13,891 bases of DNA from Fusobacterium sp. (GTDB taxonomy: Bacteria > Fusobacteriota > Fusobacteriia > Fusobacteriales > Fusobacteriaceae). The notes under the pieces are model-generated. The model worked only from the letters and a program-made list of their open reading frames with translations. It made no database searches and was not told the DNA's origin. The position numbers were made by a program, and so were the translations under genes. Every line of letters starts with the position of its first letter. Position 1 is the first letter of the stretch. Below, piece by piece: positions 6,281 through 12,973 of this stretch. The stretch covers positions 1 through 13,891 of the forward strand of contig JAHHTB010000034.1 in assembly GCA_020024855.1 (NCBI GenBank), in the 5' to 3' direction.

Positions 6281-8072
6281 TAATTCTACCTTCTATTCTT
6301 TCTACTAATTTTTGTCCTCTTAAACCATACTCCTCGAGCAATATTCCTCTCTTACCATGAGGAACTGCTCCTGTTTCTATTCCAATTTTTATTATTTTCT
6401 TATTTATTTTTGAACTATTAATATAATCTATAATTTCATTTCCAAAAGAATTAATATAATAGTTCTCTTCTAATACAACTATATTATTATAGTTTTTAAA
6501 ATTTTTATTTATATATTCTATATCCATAGGTTTTATAGATGCTGCACTCACTATAGTTCCATCTAAACCTTTTTCTTTTAAAAGTATCTCAACATCTAAT
6601 ATCTCTTTAAGCATAGAACCTGTAGCTATATATAAATTATTTTTACCTTTTCTTATTTCTCTCCATTTCCCAAAAACAAAAGATGTATCACCCTCAATAT
6701 CAAATTCATTTTCTTTAGAATATCTTATCCCTATTGGACAATTATATCCTTTTGAAAATTCCAATATCTCCTCAAGTTCTTTTTTAGTTGTAGGAGAAAG
6801 TATTGCAAAATTAGGAATTGAAAGTAAAAATGATACATCATAAATTCCATGATGTGTTTTTCCATCTTCTCCAACTATACCTGCTCTGTCTATCATAAAT
6901 CTTACAGGTAATTTTTGAAGAGAAACATCATGAATTAGCTGTCCTATTCCTCTTGAAAGAAATGTAGAATAAATTGCATAATAAGGTTTTTTTCCTGAAA
7001 TTGCAAGCCCTGCTGCAAATGTTATTCCATGTCCCTCTGCAATTCCTACATCAATACTTCTTTCAGGAAATCTTTCAAAAAATTCCTTAAGTCCTGTTCC
7101 TTTTACCATTCCCGCTGATATAGCACAAATATCTTTATCATCTTCAGCCATAGAAACAAGCTTTTCTCCAAAAATATCTGAATAAGTTTTTCGTCCTTCT
7201 ATTTTAAAAGGATTATAGGGGCTTACACCATGAAATTTCTCTTTATGCTCTTCAGCTGGTTTATATCCTTTCCCTTTTTTAGTTCTTACATGAATAAAAA
7301 TAGGTCCTTCTGTTTCTTTTGCTTTTTGAAAAACTTTTAAAAGTTCTCCCATATTGTGTCCATCTATCACTCCAAAATATTTAAAACCTAAGTTTTCAGA
7401 TATACTCATTGGAAGAAAGAAATTTTTAATTGAATGTTCTGCTCGTCCAAGAGTATTCTTTACTTTTTTCCCAAAATTTCCCTTACCAATTATATTTTTT
7501 ACATCTTTTTTTACATTCATATACACTCTACTTGAAATCATTTTACTAAAAAAGTTTGAAAGAGATCCAACACTTTTTCCGATAGACATATCATTATCAT
7601 TTAAAATAACTATCATATTTTTTAGATTTCCCATATTATTAAGAGCTTCTAATGAATGCCCATTTGCTATAGAAGCATCACCAACTACAACAATAACTCT
7701 TGTATCAGGCTCTGCATATGCTATTCCACAACCTGCGGATAAAGCACTTCCAGCATGCCCACTTATAAAATAATCTTCTTTACTCTCTTTAGGATCTAAA
7801 AAAGGTCCAAGCCCTTTATAAGTTCTTAAAGTTGAAAATTCTTTTTCTCTTCCTGTTAAAATTTTATAAACATAAGCTTGATGTCCTACATCAAATAAAA
7901 TCTTATTTTTTTCATTTGAAGTAAAGATTTTTTTTAATGCTACTGTAAGCTCTACAACACCAAGATTAGAAGCAAGATGTCCTCCATTTTTTAATACTAC
8001 ATCTATAATTTTTTTTCTTATATCGCCACATAGTTCATTCAGCTTTTCTGTTGTCATATTATCTAAATTCAT
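6267..8072 (-). CDS. dxs: 1-deoxy-D-xylulose-5-phosphate synthase
   Basis: Dxs condenses pyruvate and glyceraldehyde 3-phosphate using thiamine diphosphate and Mg2+, the first step of the MEP pathway to isoprenoids such as undecaprenyl phosphate. The 601-residue protein has the full three-domain layout. Landmarks are HLASNLGVVEL (His32), DVGHQAY (His64), SGHAGSALSAG (His106), the diphosphate-binding segment at 131-133 with NDNDMSI from 158, FHGVSP (His281), DVGIAEGHG (Glu346) and DRAGIVGEDGKTHHG (His407). Two motifs depart from E. coli Dxs as I recall it: GDA instead of GDG, and AEGHG instead of AEQHA. All catalytic His and Glu positions seem to be kept, so I expect activity. ATG at 8072 is chosen over the in-frame GTG at 8081, which lies inside the AAAGGTGG ribosome binding site. 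It starts 14 bases after the DUF212 gene and overlaps the HD gene by 14 bases. Confidence 0.95.
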   Translation of the reverse strand: MNLDNMTTEKLNELCGDIRKKIIDVVLKNGGHLASNLGVVELTVALKKIFTSNEKNKILFDVGHQAYVYKILTGREKEFSTLRTYKGLGPFLDPKESKEDYFISGHAGSALSAGCGIAYAEPDTRVIVVVGDASIANGHSLEALNNMGNLKNMIVILNDNDMSIGKSVGSLSNFFSKMISSRVYMNVKKDVKNIIGKGNFGKKVKNTLGRAEHSIKNFFLPMSISENLGFKYFGVIDGHNMGELLKVFQKAKETEGPIFIHVRTKKGKGYKPAEEHKEKFHGVSPYNPFKIEGRKTYSDIFGEKLVSMAEDDKDICAISAGMVKGTGLKEFFERFPERSIDVGIAEGHGITFAAGLAISGKKPYYAIYSTFLSRGIGQLIHDVSLQKLPVRFMIDRAGIVGEDGKTHHGIYDVSFLLSIPNFAILSPTTKKELEEILEFSKGYNCPIGIRYSKENEFDIEGDTSFVFGKWREIRKGKNNLYIATGSMLKEILDVEILLKEKGLDGTIVSAASIKPMDIEYINKNFKNYNNIVVLEENYYINSFGNEIIDYINSSKINKKIIKIGIETGAVPHGKRGILLEEYGLRGQKLVERIEGRINGES

Positions 8073-8077
8073 TCTTT

Positions 8078-8085
8078 CCACCTTT
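8078..8085 (-). promoter_or_regulatory. Ribosome binding site that fixes the dxs start
   Basis: AAAGGTGG on the minus strand lies five bases before the ATG at 8072. It begins immediately after the stop codon region of the upstream DUF212 gene, and it contains an in-frame GTG that is unlikely to be the start. The same eight-base sequence and spacing precede rsmI. Confidence 0.8.
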
Positions 8086-8086
8086 A

Positions 8087-8551
8087 TTATGAAATTAAAT
8101 AGCCTTTGAATATGAAAGCTACAGCAACTCCCAATAACATTCCTGCTAAAACTTCTAAATGTGTATGCCCTAGAAGTTCTTTTAATTTTTCATCATGAAA
8201 CATTTCACCAATTTTATAAGAAAGTCTTTCCACCATTCTATTTAAAACCCCAGCATGTTTTCCTGCTGCTCTTCTAATTCCAATAGCATCATACATAACT
8301 ATTACTGAAATAATTACTGAAATAGCAAAATATCCACTATCTTTTCCATAAATAATTCCTATACATGTTGAAAGACATGAAACAGTTGAAGAATGTGAAC
8401 TTGGCATTCCACCTGTTTCAAAAAAACGTCTTACATCTAATTTTTTATGAAAAATTATAGTAGATAAAACTTTATAAAATTGTGCTATAAACCAGGCAAT
8501 AAAAGTTACATCTAGTATTTTATTTCCAAAAATTATTCCTGTTTCATTCAT
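8087..8551 (-). CDS. Divergent PAP2 family (DUF212, YuiD-like) membrane protein
   Basis: This 154-residue integral membrane protein belongs to the DUF212 family, distantly related to acid phosphatase/PAP2 lipid phosphatases. Diagnostic segments are TGGMPSSHSSTVS (46-58), YDAIGIRRAAGKHA (87-100) and LLGHTHLEVLAGMLLG (126-141). Membrane segments are likely near 12-32, 56-69, 73-92 and 132-150. The SSHS and GHTHLEVLAG parts resemble the phosphate-binding and His-containing motifs of PAP2 enzymes, so lipid-phosphate hydrolysis is possible, but no activity is established for the family that I know of. Its place directly before dxs (14 bases to the dxs start) makes a link to isoprenoid or undecaprenyl-phosphate metabolism attractive, though this is inference. 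An AAGGA site about seven bases before the ATG supports the start. Confidence 0.9.
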   Translation of the reverse strand: MNETGIIFGNKILDVTFIAWFIAQFYKVLSTIIFHKKLDVRRFFETGGMPSSHSSTVSCLSTCIGIIYGKDSGYFAISVIISVIVMYDAIGIRRAAGKHAGVLNRMVERLSYKIGEMFHDEKLKELLGHTHLEVLAGMLLGVAVAFIFKGYLIS

Positions 8552-8572
8552 AAATTTTCCTTCTTTTAATTA

Positions 8573-8875
8573 TTATCTTATAGTATTAACTTCTAAAGAT
8601 ATTTTTGGTTTTTCTATATTAGGTTTATAAAGAATTATTGTTTTTCCTATTATTCCTACTACTTCACAACCTGTCTTTTCTTCTATTTCTTTTGCTACTT
8701 CTTCTTTTTCTACTTTAGAGTTCTGAAGTATTTTTACTTTGATAAGTTCTCTTGACTCAATAACATCTAAAATACTTTGTGCTTGATTATCGGTAAATCC
8801 ATCTTTACCTAATCTTATCATTGGCTCTAAATCGTGTGCTGCTTTTCTTAAAAATTCTCTTTGTTTGCTATTCAT
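8573..8875 (-). CDS. yhbY: YhbY-family CRM-domain RNA-binding protein
   Basis: This 100-residue protein consists of one CRM domain, the IF3-C-like RNA-binding fold that associates with pre-50S ribosomal particles. The start MNSKQREFLRKAAHDLEPMI matches the family pattern (about 97 residues in E. coli). The conserved RLGKDGFT loop (GKDG at 23-26) forms the GxxG RNA contact, followed by ELIKVKIL and the closing GIIGKTIILYK strand. The product should act in the cytoplasm in ribosome assembly. An AGGAGA site seven bases upstream supports the ATG. It lies 43 bases after the RNase J gene, the longest gap in the window, and 21 bases before the DUF212 gene. Confidence 0.95.
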   Translation of the reverse strand: MNSKQREFLRKAAHDLEPMIRLGKDGFTDNQAQSILDVIESRELIKVKILQNSKVEKEEVAKEIEEKTGCEVVGIIGKTIILYKPNIEKPKISLEVNTIR

Positions 8876-8918
8876 TAATTGTCTCCTCTTCTATATTTCT
8901 CTAATATTTTTTATTTTA

Positions 8919-10700
8919 TTAAACTTCCATCACTATTGGAAGAATAACTGGATTTCTTTTTGTCTTACTATATACAAATTTAGCAACAGCCTCTTTTGTC
9001 ATATTTTTTATTGGTTGCCAATCTTTTATTTTTGTATCTTCTAATTTAGCAAGTTTTTCATTGATATGCTCAAGAGTACCATTAATAAGTTCCTCTGAAT
9101 CTTTTGAGTATGTAAACCCTCTTGTTACTATTTCAGGACCAGCGATTATTTTACCAGTTTCCTTATTTAAAGTAAATACTACAATTATTACTCCATCTTG
9201 AGAAAGTTGCTGCCTATCTCTTAATACGGTCTGTCCTATATCCCCAACACCTAATCCATCTATAAATGTTGCACCTGCACTTACTTTTCCTTTTATTTTT
9301 ACTCCACTTTGTGTAATTTCAACTTTACTTCCATTAAGTCCTAATAGAGTGTTGGCTTTAGGTATGCCTGTTGCTATTGCTGTTTCAATATGTGCTTTAA
9401 GCATTTTATACTCACCATGAACAGGCATAAAGTATTTAGGCTTTATAAGATTTAACATTAATTCTTGCTCTTTTTTACTAGCATGTCCAGATACATGAAT
9501 TCCTGCTACTTTTTTAAATATTACTTCTGCATCATATTTTAAAAGACTGTTTATATTCTTAGAAACAGCTTTTTCATTTCCTGGAATTGGAGTTGCAGAT
9601 ATAATTACAGTATCCCCTTCTTTAATTTTAGTATGCTTATGAATATTTTGAGCTATTCTTGAAAGAGAAGCCATTGGTTCTCCTTGAGTTCCTGTACATA
9701 AAATAACAACTTTATTATCTTTTTCATTTTCAATATCTGAAAGAGAAATCATTGTATCTTTTTTTATTTTTAAATATCCCATTTTTGAAGCTACTTCAAA
9801 TACTTTTACAAGACTTCTTCCATCAATAGCTATCTTTCTTCCATAAGATTCTGCAATAGTCACAATTTGTTGAAGTCTATGAATATGTGAAGCAAAAGCT
9901 GCAACTATTATTCTTCCTTTAGCCTTAGCAAATTCTAACTGAAATGCTGCTCCAACTGTTCTTTCTGATGGTGTATATCCTTCTACTTCTGAATTTGTTG
10001 AATCAGCAAGAAGTAAATCTACACCTTTCTCTCCTATTTGAGCCAATCTTGCAAGATCAGTTCCTAATTCATCAACAGGAGTTAGATCTATTTTAAAATC
10101 TCCTGTAAAAAGAACCGTTCCTGCTGGAGTTGTTACTAACACAGCATATGAATCGGCTATTGAATGAGTTACTCTTATAAATTCTACTGTAAAATATTTT
10201 CCAACTTTTACTTTTGAACGATTTTTTACTTCCCTCATTTTAGGAAGATCTCTCATTTTTAAATTTTCAAATTTTCCTTCAATAAGAGCTAAAGTTAATT
10301 TTCCAGAAAAAATTGATACCTCTTTATCAATTTTTTGATAAAGATATGGAATTGAGCCAATATGATCTTCATGTCCATGTGTTACAAAAAGTCCTTTGAT
10401 CTTATTTTTATTATTTTCTACATAAGAAAAATCTGGAATTACTAAATCTATTCCAAGAAGCCCTTCTTCTGGAAATCCAACTCCACAATCAATTATAATA
10501 ATCTCATCTCTATATTGAACAAGATTCATATTTTTTCCTATTTCATCAAGTCCACCAAGAGGAATTACATACATTTTTTCTTCTTTTACAATATTTTTTT
10601 CTTTTACTTCTTTTTTCTCAGAAAAATTAACCATCTTAACCTTATTTTCTGACTTTTTTATTTTTCTATTTCTCTGTTGTTTTTCTACTGTCTTTTCCAT
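8919..10700 (-). CDS. rnj: Ribonuclease J
   Basis: RNase J is a metallo-beta-lactamase/beta-CASP ribonuclease with endonuclease and 5'-3' exonuclease activity that matures rRNA and degrades mRNA. In this 593-residue protein the catalytic domain opens at YVIPLGGLDEIGKNMN (44-59). The zinc motif THGHEDH is at 107-113 (His108, His110, Asp112, His113), with further ligands at THS (His179), TGDF (Asp201) and HVSGHAS (402-408). ADSTNSE (232-238), CTGTQGEP (335-342) and PVHGEY (426-431) complete the beta-CASP set. The C-terminal 130 residues form the usual small domain. Residues 1-42 are an extra Lys/Glu-rich, probably disordered extension. The start is supported by GGGAG six bases or so upstream, though initiation at Met43 would give a conventional N-terminus. 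It follows the PBP2 gene after 31 bases. Confidence 0.95.
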   Translation of the reverse strand: MEKTVEKQQRNRKIKKSENKVKMVNFSEKKEVKEKNIVKEEKMYVIPLGGLDEIGKNMNLVQYRDEIIIIDCGVGFPEEGLLGIDLVIPDFSYVENNKNKIKGLFVTHGHEDHIGSIPYLYQKIDKEVSIFSGKLTLALIEGKFENLKMRDLPKMREVKNRSKVKVGKYFTVEFIRVTHSIADSYAVLVTTPAGTVLFTGDFKIDLTPVDELGTDLARLAQIGEKGVDLLLADSTNSEVEGYTPSERTVGAAFQLEFAKAKGRIIVAAFASHIHRLQQIVTIAESYGRKIAIDGRSLVKVFEVASKMGYLKIKKDTMISLSDIENEKDNKVVILCTGTQGEPMASLSRIAQNIHKHTKIKEGDTVIISATPIPGNEKAVSKNINSLLKYDAEVIFKKVAGIHVSGHASKKEQELMLNLIKPKYFMPVHGEYKMLKAHIETAIATGIPKANTLLGLNGSKVEITQSGVKIKGKVSAGATFIDGLGVGDIGQTVLRDRQQLSQDGVIIVVFTLNKETGKIIAGPEIVTRGFTYSKDSEELINGTLEHINEKLAKLEDTKIKDWQPIKNMTKEAVAKFVYSKTKRNPVILPIVMEV

Positions 10701-10731
10701 TTTGCTCCCTTTTAAATTTTACAAATAAGAA

Positions 10732-12537
10732 CTATTTTTTCTTATACAGAGATAAATATTCATCTACAAAGGCTTTTGCCACACTTCCTGCGACAGCACC
10801 TCCACTACCAGCTCCTTGAAGCAACACAACAAAAACAATTTCAGGATTCTCTGTTGGAAAATATCCAGCAACCCACGCATGTGTTTCTTTTGACTGAGAG
10901 TTTTGTGCTGAACCACTTTTAGCAGCTATTTTTAATCCTTCTGTTTTTAATACTTTCCCTGTTCCATTTTTTTCTTCTACCACACCTATCATTGCATTTT
11001 TTAATAATTTATAATACTCTTTTGGATATTTTACTTCTAAAGTTTTTTGCTTTTCTGTTTCTATTTTACTGCTATCATCATTTATATAATCTACAAGCCT
11101 AGGTTTATAAGCATAACCTTCATTAGCTAAAATACAATAAGCTTGAGCAACTTGAAGAGGTGTTGCTGTCATATATCCCTGTCCTATTGCAAAAATAATT
11201 GTATCACCTGTATACCAACTTTCTTTAAATCTTTTCTTTTTCCATTCAGGAGATGGTACTAATCCACTTTTTTCACCAGGAATATCAATTCCTGTTAATT
11301 TTCCGAATCCAAAATTTCTTACATTTTTTCTTATAATTTCAGAACCATATTGATGAGCACCTCTATAAAAATATACATTGGCTGACTCTATAATTGCTTT
11401 TCTTAAATCTACATAACCATGTCCTGTTCTTTTCCAAGATCTCCATTGCCATTCTCCTATTCTATATGCACCATCATCATAAAACTTTTCTTTAGGGTCA
11501 ATTCCAGCTTCTAAAAATGAAAAAGCAACAAATGGTTTAAAAACTGACCCTGGTGGATATTCTCCTGAAATTGTTTTATTTGTAAGAGGTTTTCTCTTAT
11601 CATAAAGAATTTCATTCCACAACTCTGAAGATATTGTTGAACTAAAAGTATTTAATGGATATGTTGGATAGCTTACCATTGTTATAATTTTTCCATTTTT
11701 AGGATTTAATGCAATCATACTACCAACAAGTTTTCTTTCTTTAAATACATTTTCCATATATCTTTGAAGTCTCATATCAATAGTAAGATGTACATCTTTC
11801 CCTTTTTCTGAAGGCTTAGTTTTTATTGTTTTTTGAGCTATTGATCTTGCATTTACTTCAAAATATTCAAATCCTTTTTCGCCACGAAGAATCTTATCAT
11901 ATTGTTTTTCTATTCCTTCTTTTCCTATGATATCCCTATCTTCATAACCATCATCTTTTAAAGTTTCATATTCTTTATTTGAAATTTTCTTTACATAACC
12001 TATAATATGTGATGCTGTTTCATCTTCTATATATTTTCTTTTAAAATATGTTTCAACACTAAGATATGGAAATTCATTTTTTCTTTCTAAAATCTTATGA
12101 GCTGTTTCTTCATCCAAATCTTCCATAATAGTATTTTCTCTCGTATACATAGAGATTTCACCATACTTTATTCTTTTTTCAATATATTCTTCTGTACGAC
12201 CTGTAAGATAACTTAGATCCTTTAAAATTTTTTCATCATATCTTCTTTCATTTAAATAATTAAGTCTATAACCAATCTTATTAGTAGCTACAATCTCACC
12301 ATTTACATCAATTATGTTTCCTCTTAAAGCTTCTACTCTTACAAGTTTTACTCGATTATTTTCTGCTTTATATTTATATTCATCTCCCTTATAGATTTGA
12401 AGATATGCCATTCTAATTATAAGAAGAAAAAATATACTTATTATTGCTATTTTTACTATAAAACATCTATCAGAATTTGTTTCTCCAATTTTTGCATATT
12501 TTACTTTTCTATCTTTTAAATCTTTTAATCTCGTTAT
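10732..12537 (-). CDS. mrdA: Penicillin-binding protein 2 (elongation transpeptidase), start uncertain
   Basis: PBP2 is the class B transpeptidase of the elongasome, cross-linking peptidoglycan during rod growth. Counting from the first in-frame ATG (12411), the catalytic motifs are SVFK (Ser289, acyl-enzyme nucleophile), SAN (343-345) and KSG (498-500, in place of the commoner KTG), with the pedestal domain before them (RGNIIDVNGEIVATN, GKEGIEKQYD). That ATG cannot be the real start: the same frame upstream, open from 12552, encodes a basic cytoplasmic tail (ITRLKDLKDRKVKYAKIGE) and the membrane anchor (FIVKIAIISIFFLLII). There is no ATG, GTG or TTG in this stretch. I use the ATA at 12537, seven bases after AGGTG, giving 601 residues. 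A lost base near a GTG is the alternative. The gene starts right after the MreD-like gene, the usual mre-mrd order. Confidence 0.88.
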   Translation of the reverse strand: MTRLKDLKDRKVKYAKIGETNSDRCFIVKIAIISIFFLLIIRMAYLQIYKGDEYKYKAENNRVKLVRVEALRGNIIDVNGEIVATNKIGYRLNYLNERRYDEKILKDLSYLTGRTEEYIEKRIKYGEISMYTRENTIMEDLDEETAHKILERKNEFPYLSVETYFKRKYIEDETASHIIGYVKKISNKEYETLKDDGYEDRDIIGKEGIEKQYDKILRGEKGFEYFEVNARSIAQKTIKTKPSEKGKDVHLTIDMRLQRYMENVFKERKLVGSMIALNPKNGKIITMVSYPTYPLNTFSSTISSELWNEILYDKRKPLTNKTISGEYPPGSVFKPFVAFSFLEAGIDPKEKFYDDGAYRIGEWQWRSWKRTGHGYVDLRKAIIESANVYFYRGAHQYGSEIIRKNVRNFGFGKLTGIDIPGEKSGLVPSPEWKKKRFKESWYTGDTIIFAIGQGYMTATPLQVAQAYCILANEGYAYKPRLVDYINDDSSKIETEKQKTLEVKYPKEYYKLLKNAMIGVVEEKNGTGKVLKTEGLKIAAKSGSAQNSQSKETHAWVAGYFPTENPEIVFVVLLQGAGSGGAVAGSVAKAFVDEYLSLYKKK

Positions 12538-12544
12538 TTCACTA

Positions 12545-12549
12545 CACCT
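12545..12549 (-). promoter_or_regulatory. Ribosome binding site before the PBP2 non-standard start
   Basis: AGGTG on the minus strand matches the 16S anti-Shine-Dalgarno complement and lies seven bases before the ATA at 12537, an ideal distance. A second site, AAGGA at 12557-12561, is farther away. No such site precedes the first ATG at 12411. Confidence 0.5.
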
Positions 12550-12563
12550 ACTCTAGTCCTTTT

Positions 12564-12950
12564 CTAAATATTTATAAAAAGAAAAGTAAAAATATTATAA
12601 AAGACAAAAGGTACAAAAATTCCAATATAATCTAATCCTTTTTCAAAGACTAATGCCCAAATAATCTGCTCTATAAGAGAAAAAATTACAATATTTATGT
12701 AAGAATACTCTAGATATTTTAAAACTTGATAAAATATTATATAAAATAAAATAAAGAAAAGAAGTATCTCTATTATTTTTTCAGTTTGTAAAGCATAGAT
12801 AATTGCTGTTATAATTGTTAAAATAATAGATTTTTCTGTTTTAAGATTTGTCAGATATAATAAGTATGGCATAATAAATATACCATTAGATATTTGTATA
12901 GAAATACTTCCAACTATAAAAATTAAAACTAAATAAATTATATCTAACAT
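12564..12950 (-). CDS. mreD: Small MreD-like membrane protein
   Basis: This is a 128-residue, very hydrophobic protein with about five membrane segments (roughly 2-20, 22-35, 40-54, 58-76, 84-101 and 108-127, some of them re-entrant or short). Its size, topology and place directly before the PBP2 gene fit MreD, the membrane component of the rod-shape complex that links MreC and PBP2. MreD is poorly conserved and usually about 160 residues, so this is a short form and the symbol is given mainly from context. The ATG at 12950 is chosen over an in-frame TTG at 12956, because AAGGA lies eight bases before the ATG and only two before the TTG. It follows the LytR-C-terminal-domain gene after 23 bases. 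Confidence 0.68.
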   Translation of the reverse strand: MLDIIYLVLIFIVGSISIQISNGIFIMPYLLYLTNLKTEKSIILTIITAIIYALQTEKIIEILLFFILFYIIFYQVLKYLEYSYINIVIFSLIEQIIWALVFEKGLDYIGIFVPFVFYNIFTFLFINI

Positions 12951-12973
12951 TCTCAACTTCCTTTATTATTTTA

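Noticed and set aside
7354..7773. 139-codon plus-strand open frame opposite dxs
   Set aside because: It is the longest antisense frame, but it lies within the most conserved part of dxs and has low-complexity Phe/Ile/Pro content with no start signal.
12951..12956. TTG start two codons before the mreD-like ATG
   Set aside because: It lies only two bases after the AAGGA site, too close for initiation; the ATG at 12950 is well spaced.
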